Shown: in pieces, positions 34,960 through 40,576 of the stretch
Numbering within the stretch: the stretch's first letter is position 1
Layout of the letters: every line of letters starts with the position of its first letter
From: Bacteroidales bacterium
Lineage (GTDB): Bacteria > Bacteroidota > Bacteroidia > Bacteroidales > JAADJA01
Assembly (NCBI GenBank): GCA_026984135.1
Contig: JALSSR010000208.1
Coordinates: 1 to 40,576 of the forward strand
DNA: 40,576 bases
Direction of reading: 5' to 3'
Notes under the pieces: generated by a model
What the model was told of the DNA's origin: nothing
What the model saw: the letters and a program-made list of their open reading frames with translations, nothing else
The model's database searches: none
Program-made: the position numbers and the translations under genes

Positions 34960-37020
34960 TTATTTTGAAATTATCATTTTACGACTGACAGATTTGTCGT
35001 TAACTTTTAGAGAATAAGTATAGAGTCCATTTGCCAGATTTTCCGTATTTATTTTAATTATATGATTTCCATTTGTTTGTCTGCCTTGATTACTTGTATA
35101 AACCATTTTGCCGGTTATGTCGTAAATTGTAAGTTCAACATCAGCCGTTTCCATTAGTTTGTAAGTAATATTTGTAAAAGCGTTTGCCGGATTGGGTGAA
35201 TTTTGCAGAAGTGTAAAGTCGGCCTTCTGAAATTCTTCAACTCCCTGAGCCTGTTCCTCAAAGAAGTCCAGAGCATCTGCAAAGAATGCATCTGTATTTT
35301 GACGTGTATCAATCCGGGCGGTTTCAACGGTCAGAGTGTATATTCTCCAGTTTCCCTGCACCATATAAACACCCGAATAGTAATCACTGTAAACATAACT
35401 TGCAGGTCCCATTTTATAGATTCCCTGAGCCTGATCTGTTATATCCAGTGCATCTGCAAACCATAATCCGTCGGCATAAAACCATTTGACGGGAGTGAAG
35501 GTGCATATGGGATTACCCGGAACAACATCAAGCTGTGGCAAGGGGTCTCCGTCAACGTGTGATTGTGCAACATAAGCACTTATCCCGAGTTTATCATACA
35601 TAAACGACCCGGGTTCGAAGATGTCAAAAGCTCCTCCGTAAATATCAAAAATCCAGTCAAGTCCCTGCAGCCAAACCATTCCCCCTTCATCAAGATATTG
35701 CATTAAAGGAGCATTGAATTTAAGATTTTCATCTACTGCTCCGGGAAGCGTATCGCTGACATCCCAAAGATATAAGTTAACACCGTCATTACCTGTGTAC
35801 CATATAACGAGGTCATAAGCCGATAAGGTCTCATAATCGGGGAAATCGCCTGTTGTAACAGTGTTATAGACATTATGAATATAGCCCAAATTCACAAGAG
35901 AAGTGTCAATTACTTTGTATCTGTCAACACCATTGGCGTTATCGTTTACCAGCAAAACCGTAAAACCTCCGCCCTGGTTTGAAATTTCAATTTGTACGGA
36001 ATCAGCCACACCGGAACCGTCCACAGCACTTGCCACAACCCAAACAGTACCGTTACCGTTATCTGTGCCCGAAGCTTGCAAAAGACCGTTTTGATCAATT
36101 GATGCAAGTACGCCGTCACTTGAAACGGACCAGTAAACAAAAGGTATAGTGGCATCTTCGGGAAGTACTTCTGCGGAAAACTGCAAAGTGCCATAGTTTT
36201 CATCAATTGTTGTTGCTCCACCATCAGCGGAAACATTAATTTGTTCCACAAGCACTCCCGGAGTTGCAAATTGCTCGAAATATGTAAGAGCCTGCGAGAA
36301 AAACTCAACAGTATTTTCATGTGTGTCCAGTCTTGCCGTTTCAAAAGCACAGGAGAGTACTTTACCATCACCTTTCTCGTTATAAATAGCCGAAAAGTAA
36401 TCGGAAAAATCATATCCCGAAGGTCCCATTCTATATACAGACTGACCTGTAGGTGAAGGCATCAAAGCATCCACGAACCACATCGTTTCATACCACCATA
36501 ATAAGGGGTCAATGGAAAAGATTCCGTTTCCTTCAACAAGGTCAAGTTGAGGTACACCGTCGCTCCAAACTCCGTCGTCAACGTGTGATTGTGCCTGATA
36601 AAGTTCAATTCCGAGGTAGTCGTAAACAAATTCACCGGGCAGGAAAGTTGCGGGGGTGGAGTATTTGTCAAACAAAAAGTCCAAACCCTGTACCCAGAAC
36701 ATACCACCGTTGTCAATGTAATCCATTATGGCTTGATTCTCAGTATCGTCACCATTCCAAAAATAGAGTGATGCGGCATCATTTCCCGTGTACCAAATGA
36801 CCAAATCAAAAGGAGCCATAAATTCATAACTCGGCCCTCCCAATTCTACGGTTGCATCCCAATATCCGTATGAAAAACCTGCTTCGGTTATTGCTTGTTT
36901 TATTGTGTCAACCCTGTAGTTAAGCCCGTTGTCATTAACAAGTAAAATAGTCATTTGAGCTTGCGACACATAGAAAAGCCCCATCAGTAATGCAAATGTA
37001 ATTAATAGATGTTTTTTCAT
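34960..37020 (-). CDS. T9SS-exported protein: two GATase-like (Rossmannoid) repeats plus one BIG2-like Ig domain
   Basis: Repeat 1 MTILLVNDNGLNYRVDTIKQ...DLVIWYTGND...GGMFWVQGLDFLFD; BIG2-like INVSADGGATTIDENYGTLQFSAEVLPEDATIPFVYWSVSSDGVLASIDQNGLLQASGTDNGNGTVWVVASAVDGSGVADS; repeat 2 FTVLLVNDNANGVDRYKVID...; CTD LLQNSPNPANAFTNITYKLMETADVELTIYDITGKMVYTS. Confidence 0.85.
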   Translation of the reverse strand: MKKHLLITFALLMGLFYVSQAQMTILLVNDNGLNYRVDTIKQAITEAGFSYGYWDATVELGGPSYEFMAPFDLVIWYTGNDAASLYFWNGDDTENQAIMDYIDNGGMFWVQGLDFLFDKYSTPATFLPGEFVYDYLGIELYQAQSHVDDGVWSDGVPQLDLVEGNGIFSIDPLLWWYETMWFVDALMPSPTGQSVYRMGPSGYDFSDYFSAIYNEKGDGKVLSCAFETARLDTHENTVEFFSQALTYFEQFATPGVLVEQINVSADGGATTIDENYGTLQFSAEVLPEDATIPFVYWSVSSDGVLASIDQNGLLQASGTDNGNGTVWVVASAVDGSGVADSVQIEISNQGGGFTVLLVNDNANGVDRYKVIDTSLVNLGYIHNVYNTVTTGDFPDYETLSAYDLVIWYTGNDGVNLYLWDVSDTLPGAVDENLKFNAPLMQYLDEGGMVWLQGLDWIFDIYGGAFDIFEPGSFMYDKLGISAYVAQSHVDGDPLPQLDVVPGNPICTFTPVKWFYADGLWFADALDITDQAQGIYKMGPASYVYSDYYSGVYMVQGNWRIYTLTVETARIDTRQNTDAFFADALDFFEEQAQGVEEFQKADFTLLQNSPNPANAFTNITYKLMETADVELTIYDITGKMVYTSNQGRQTNGNHIIKINTENLANGLYTYSLKVNDKSVSRKMIISK

Positions 37021-37046
37021 AATTGTGTTTTTTATTATTTATAAAT

Positions 37047-40000
37047 TTATTTAACTATTATCATTTTATTTGTTACAAAAGTAGTGTTAATCCTGAAAGT
37101 ATAGATGTAATAACCACCGGAAAGTCCTAAATCCTTTACCGAAATTTCATATTTATGGTTACCCTTTCCCTGAACACCGAAATTATTGTTATAAACAACC
37201 TTTCCGAAAATATCGTAAATGGTTAATTCAACATCTGACGGTTCATTCAGGTTGTAAGAGAAAGTTGTGAAATCAGAAACCGGATTGGGATAATTGCCTG
37301 AAACTTCAAAATTCGACACTACATTGTTGTCCGTTCCCACCAAGGTATGGAAATACTCAAGCACTTCATAAAACAACTCTTCGGTATTTTCAGGAGTATC
37401 AATTCTTGCGGTTTCCACGGTAAATGTAAATATTTTCGATAAACCATGGACATTGTAAACTCCGGCATAATAATCATCAAAAATATATCCCGCCGGTCCC
37501 ATTTTATAAATACCCTGAGCTTCAGGAGACATGGCAAGTGCATCCGCATACCAGAGTGTTGCATAAGTCCACTGAATGGGAGTTAGGGTGCAAACGGGAT
37601 TTCCAGGAACCACATCAAGCTGGGGAACGCCCTGTCCTCCGTCATCGGCATATGTTTGGGCAAAGTAACTTGAAACTCCCAAATAATCATAAACAAACTG
37701 CCCTTCGGCAAAGTTATCCGGTGCGGCACCATAAACGTCATAGAAAAAATCAAGACCCTGTAACCAGACAATTCCTCCCTCGTCAAGATACTGGATAAGC
37801 GGTGCATTGAATTTGTAATTGTTTGTATCGCTTGTATCCCAAAGCTTAAGATCAACTCCGTCATTTCCGGTGTACCATATTACCACACTATATTGCGAAA
37901 GGGTATTGTAATCGGGGAAGTCGTTAGTGACGACAGTATTATAGATATCATAAGTGTATCCGAGATTGTTCAGTGCCGTATCAAGCTCCAGATACCTGTC
38001 AACTCCGTTGGCATTGTCATTGACCAGAAGTATCTGATAACTGTTACCCTGATTTGAGATGGTTATCATTAAGGAGTCGGCGACACCGGAGCCGTCAGTT
38101 GCTTCGGCTTTAACCCACACGGTTCCGTTACCGGCAGTTGTCCCTGTAGCCTGCAAAAGCCCTGTTTGATCAATTGTAGCAGTGGCTGTTCCGTTTACCA
38201 CACTCCAGTAAACTACCTGATTGGTTGCGTTGGAAGGTTCTACATCAGCCAGCATTTGTAATGTGCCGCCGTTTTCCTCAATTGTTGTTGCTCCGCCTTC
38301 TCCCGAAACCGTAATGTCGGTGACAAGTATGTCTCCGCCCGAGATACTTTCAAAATAGGAAAGTACCTGATTAAATAATGTATCGGTATTTTCCTGAGTA
38401 TCAATTCTGGCGGTTTCAACTGTAAAAGTAAAAATTTTGGAATCATTATAAACGTTGTAAACACCTGCAAAGAGAGTATCAAAAACATATCCTTCGGGGC
38501 CTAAATTATAAATTCCTTCGGCCGAAGATGTCATTTCCAAAGCATCAACATACCACATGGTGCTGTATGTCCATTGCACCGGGGTAAAGTTACAAATAGA
38601 ATTTCCGGGAACAACATCAAGTTGTTCAACTCCCGTTTCGCCGTCATCTACATGTGATTGTCCGAAATATGAATAGACGCCCATATAATCGTAAATAAAT
38701 TGTCCGGGAGAAAAATAATCGGGAGCGCCCCCGTAAATATCATAAAAGTAGTCCAGACCTTGGAGCCATACTATTCCTCCGTTGTCAAGGTACTGGATCA
38801 GAGGCTCATTAAATTTATAATTATTTGTATCGCTAACATCCCAAAGTTTCAGAGCCGTTCCGTCATTTCCGGTGTACCAGATAACGGCATCATAATATGA
38901 AAGAGTGGGTAAGTCGGGATAATCACCGGTTATTGCAGTATTATAGACATCGTAGGCATAGTTGAGTATATAGAGTGTCGTGTCCAAAACTTTATATCTG
39001 TCGGTTCCGAAATTATTATCGTTAACAAGCAGCACTTCAAAGTCGGCACCCTGATTAGAGATGGTAATCATTATCGAGTCGGCAACTCCCGATCCGTCAA
39101 TAGCTTCCGCCTTAACCCAAACCGTGCCGTTACCAATTGTTGTCCCGGTGGCTTTCAACAAACCGTTTTGATCAATGGCAGCTTTTCCCGAACCTTCAAT
39201 AACACTCCAGTAAACCGTAGGATTGGTTGCATTGGGAGGTTGTACATCGGCAAACATTTGGAGTGTGCCGCCGTTTACTAAAATTGTAGTTGCTCCACTG
39301 TCACCCCACACCGAAATATCGGTTACGGGAATACCACCGCCCGATATACTTTCAAAATATGTAAGAACCTGGCTGAAAAGTGTGTCGGTATGTTCTTCAG
39401 TATCAATTCTTGCAGTTTCAACGGTTAAGGTAAAAATCTTTGAGTCGTTGTGTATATTATAAACACCCGCATAATAGTTATCAAAGACATAACCTTGCGG
39501 TCCCATTTTATAAATACCTTCTGCATCGGGAGTCATTTCCAGAGCATCGGCATACCAAAGAGTGGCATAAACCCATTGTACGGGAGTAAATGAACAAAGA
39601 GTGTTACCCGGTACCACATCCAGTTGAGGTAATCCTTGTCCGCCGTCGTCGGCATAAGACTGAGCCGCATAGGTCATGATTCCCATATAGTCATAGACAA
39701 ACTGGCCGGGAGTAAAGCTGTCAGGTGCGCTTCCGTAAACATCATAAAGAAAATCAAGGCCTTGAAGCCAGACTATACCGCCGTTGTCAAGGTATTGTAT
39801 CAGAGGCTCGTTGAACTTGTAATTGTTCGGGTCACTTGTATCCCAAAGATAAAGGTTTAGGCCGTCATTTCCCGTGTACCAGATAACAACATCATAAGGG
39901 CTTAATGTGGAAATACCCGGGAAATCGCCTGTCTCAACCGTATTGTAAATAGTATGTGCCACTCCGATATTAGTCAGAGTTGTATCTATCTCTTTGTATC

Positions 40001-40109
40001 TGTCGGTTCCGTTAGCATTGTCATTTACAAGCAAAACGGTGAATTGGGCATTAACCGCAACGGAAAACATCAATAAAAGAATACCTGCTATTATGTAACT
40101 TTTTTTCAT
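37047..40109 (-). CDS. T9SS-exported protein: three GATase-like (Rossmannoid) repeats plus two BIG2-like Ig domains
   Basis: Three copies of [FY]xxLLVNDNxxGxDRYxxxDT...DxVIWYTGND...LIQYLDxGGIVWLQGLDxxYDxYG...PQLDVVPGN..C, two BIG2-like modules, and CTD NYPNPVSDFTTFSYNLNEPSDVELTIYDIFGKVVYNN. Confidence 0.87.
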   Translation of the reverse strand: MKKSYIIAGILLLMFSVAVNAQFTVLLVNDNANGTDRYKEIDTTLTNIGVAHTIYNTVETGDFPGISTLSPYDVVIWYTGNDGLNLYLWDTSDPNNYKFNEPLIQYLDNGGIVWLQGLDFLYDVYGSAPDSFTPGQFVYDYMGIMTYAAQSYADDGGQGLPQLDVVPGNTLCSFTPVQWVYATLWYADALEMTPDAEGIYKMGPQGYVFDNYYAGVYNIHNDSKIFTLTVETARIDTEEHTDTLFSQVLTYFESISGGGIPVTDISVWGDSGATTILVNGGTLQMFADVQPPNATNPTVYWSVIEGSGKAAIDQNGLLKATGTTIGNGTVWVKAEAIDGSGVADSIMITISNQGADFEVLLVNDNNFGTDRYKVLDTTLYILNYAYDVYNTAITGDYPDLPTLSYYDAVIWYTGNDGTALKLWDVSDTNNYKFNEPLIQYLDNGGIVWLQGLDYFYDIYGGAPDYFSPGQFIYDYMGVYSYFGQSHVDDGETGVEQLDVVPGNSICNFTPVQWTYSTMWYVDALEMTSSAEGIYNLGPEGYVFDTLFAGVYNVYNDSKIFTFTVETARIDTQENTDTLFNQVLSYFESISGGDILVTDITVSGEGGATTIEENGGTLQMLADVEPSNATNQVVYWSVVNGTATATIDQTGLLQATGTTAGNGTVWVKAEATDGSGVADSLMITISNQGNSYQILLVNDNANGVDRYLELDTALNNLGYTYDIYNTVVTNDFPDYNTLSQYSVVIWYTGNDGVDLKLWDTSDTNNYKFNAPLIQYLDEGGIVWLQGLDFFYDVYGAAPDNFAEGQFVYDYLGVSSYFAQTYADDGGQGVPQLDVVPGNPVCTLTPIQWTYATLWYADALAMSPEAQGIYKMGPAGYIFDDYYAGVYNVHGLSKIFTFTVETARIDTPENTEELFYEVLEYFHTLVGTDNNVVSNFEVSGNYPNPVSDFTTFSYNLNEPSDVELTIYDIFGKVVYNNNFGVQGKGNHKYEISVKDLGLSGGYYIYTFRINTTFVTNKMIIVK
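37344..38039 (-). repeat. Repeat unit C (GATase-like domain, no following Ig domain)
   Basis: Begins YQILLVNDNANGVDRYLELDTALNNLGYTYDIYNTVVTNDFPDYNTLS; ends near EVLEYFHTLVG before the CTD. Confidence 0.8.
38040..39041 (-). repeat. Repeat unit B (334 aa, GATase-like plus BIG2-like)
   Basis: FEVLLVNDNNFGTDRYKVLDTTL...ISNQGNS; exactly 1002 bp by residue count, with boundary codons checked in the DNA. Confidence 0.85.
39042..40043 (-). repeat. Repeat unit A (334 aa, GATase-like plus BIG2-like)
   Basis: FTVLLVNDNANGTDRYKEIDTTL...ISNQGAD; exactly 1002 bp by residue count, with boundary codons checked in the DNA. Confidence 0.85.
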
Positions 40110-40131
40110 AATTATAATTTTTCAAATTAAA

Positions 40132-40164
40132 CAGCTCATCCCGCATTCTATTGCAGGATGGCTG
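40132..40164. other. Stem-loop between the partial upstream gene and the repeat-protein gene
   Basis: CAGC-T-CATCCCGCA / TGCAGGATG-GCTG with one bulge and one mismatch. No strong T tract follows in the minus direction. Confidence 0.4.
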
Positions 40165-40213
40165 TCCGGATATCATCTGCGAAGATGTATATTAAAATTT
40201 AAAGAACGTCATA

Positions 40214-40576
40214 TTATTCGGGTACCTGGCATTGCTTTGTCTTGTTATCGAGCCAGATATCATTTTTATCTTTGTTATCCGATTGTCCGTCAAAAGTGAC
40301 ATCACTTGACAAATAACCCCGGGTTCCTGCTTGCGGATACCATTCCTGTGTTGCATCATCTATATCAATAATACCGTCGGCATTGGCATCGCCGCCATAC
40401 ATTCCGTAAACTCCACCGCCCAGGTCTTTTTGGGCATCGGTACCGTAAGCTTTTGTATTACTTGTTGTAAAGTTATAGCTATAAACATTGTTGAATCCCG
40501 ATAAAGCATTTGCCGACATTATGCCTAAATGGTTTTTATGCCAGATGACGACAAAAAGGTTATTGCTTACCGTTTC
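40214..40576 (-). CDS. Secreted protein with dockerin-like C-terminal module, partial (N-terminus off right edge)
   Basis: Reading from the edge: ETVSNNLFVVIWHKNHLGIMSANALSGFNNVYSYNFTTSNTKAYGTDAQKDLGGGVYGMYGGDANADGIIDIDDATQEWYPQAGTRGYLSSDVTFDGQSDNKDKNDIWLDNKTKQCQVPE. The frame is open to the edge, so the ORF-track start at 40519 is internal. Confidence 0.85.
   Translation of the reverse strand, partial: ETVSNNLFVVIWHKNHLGIMSANALSGFNNVYSYNFTTSNTKAYGTDAQKDLGGGVYGMYGGDANADGIIDIDDATQEWYPQAGTRGYLSSDVTFDGQSDNKDKNDIWLDNKTKQCQVPE

Noticed and set aside
37047-40109. Tandem about 1-kb repeats considered as a CRISPR, satellite or mobile-element array
   Set aside because: The repeats are coding, in frame and diverged, with domain structure, a signal peptide and a C-terminal sorting domain, so this is intragenic domain duplication.
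20740-40109. Locus considered as a classical polysaccharide utilisation locus or an anti-phage defence island
   Set aside because: No glycoside hydrolases, lyases, sulfatases or HTCS regulator are visible, and no nuclease, helicase, toxin or nucleotide-signalling genes typical of defence systems. The two proteases and the amide hydrolase point to peptide or amide substrates instead.

Overview
The window looks like a chromosomal segment from a Bacteroidota bacterium. Supporting signs are SusC/SusD, FecR, several type IX secretion (T9SS) C-terminal domains, TAnnTTTG-type promoters, high coding density and many secreted proteins. I support about 26 protein-coding genes, two of them truncated by the window edges. 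I saw no rRNA, tRNA, CRISPR array, prophage or transposase. The left half (1-20 kb) is mixed: endonuclease I, RNase H, a short PID-CTERM-like protein, a pseudouridine synthase, a lipoprotein/PepSY pair, a multi-PAS hybrid histidine kinase, a TPR/DUF3857/transglutaminase protein, a sortilin/BNR T9SS protein, HemW, and a 12-heme tail-anchored cytochrome c. The right half is the most interesting part. About 19.4 kb (20740-40109) holds 11 co-directional, tightly packed minus-strand genes: two T9SS proteins built from five copies of a GATase-like Rossmannoid domain (three in exact 1002-bp/334-aa register), a C10 (streptopain) peptidase, FecR, SusC with an STN domain, SusD, an Ntn-type amide hydrolase, a BPL_N/GATase1-like protein, a tail-fibre-like protein, a trypsin-like protease, and a protein with a dockerin-like C-terminus. 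An ECF sigma factor not adjacent to FecR lies convergently at the distal end. I propose this as a candidate undescribed peptide/amide-substrate acquisition locus with its own surface repeat proteins. The locus function is inference. Three unrelated palindromic intergenic elements are also reported. All family assignments come from motif recognition by eye; no database search was run.
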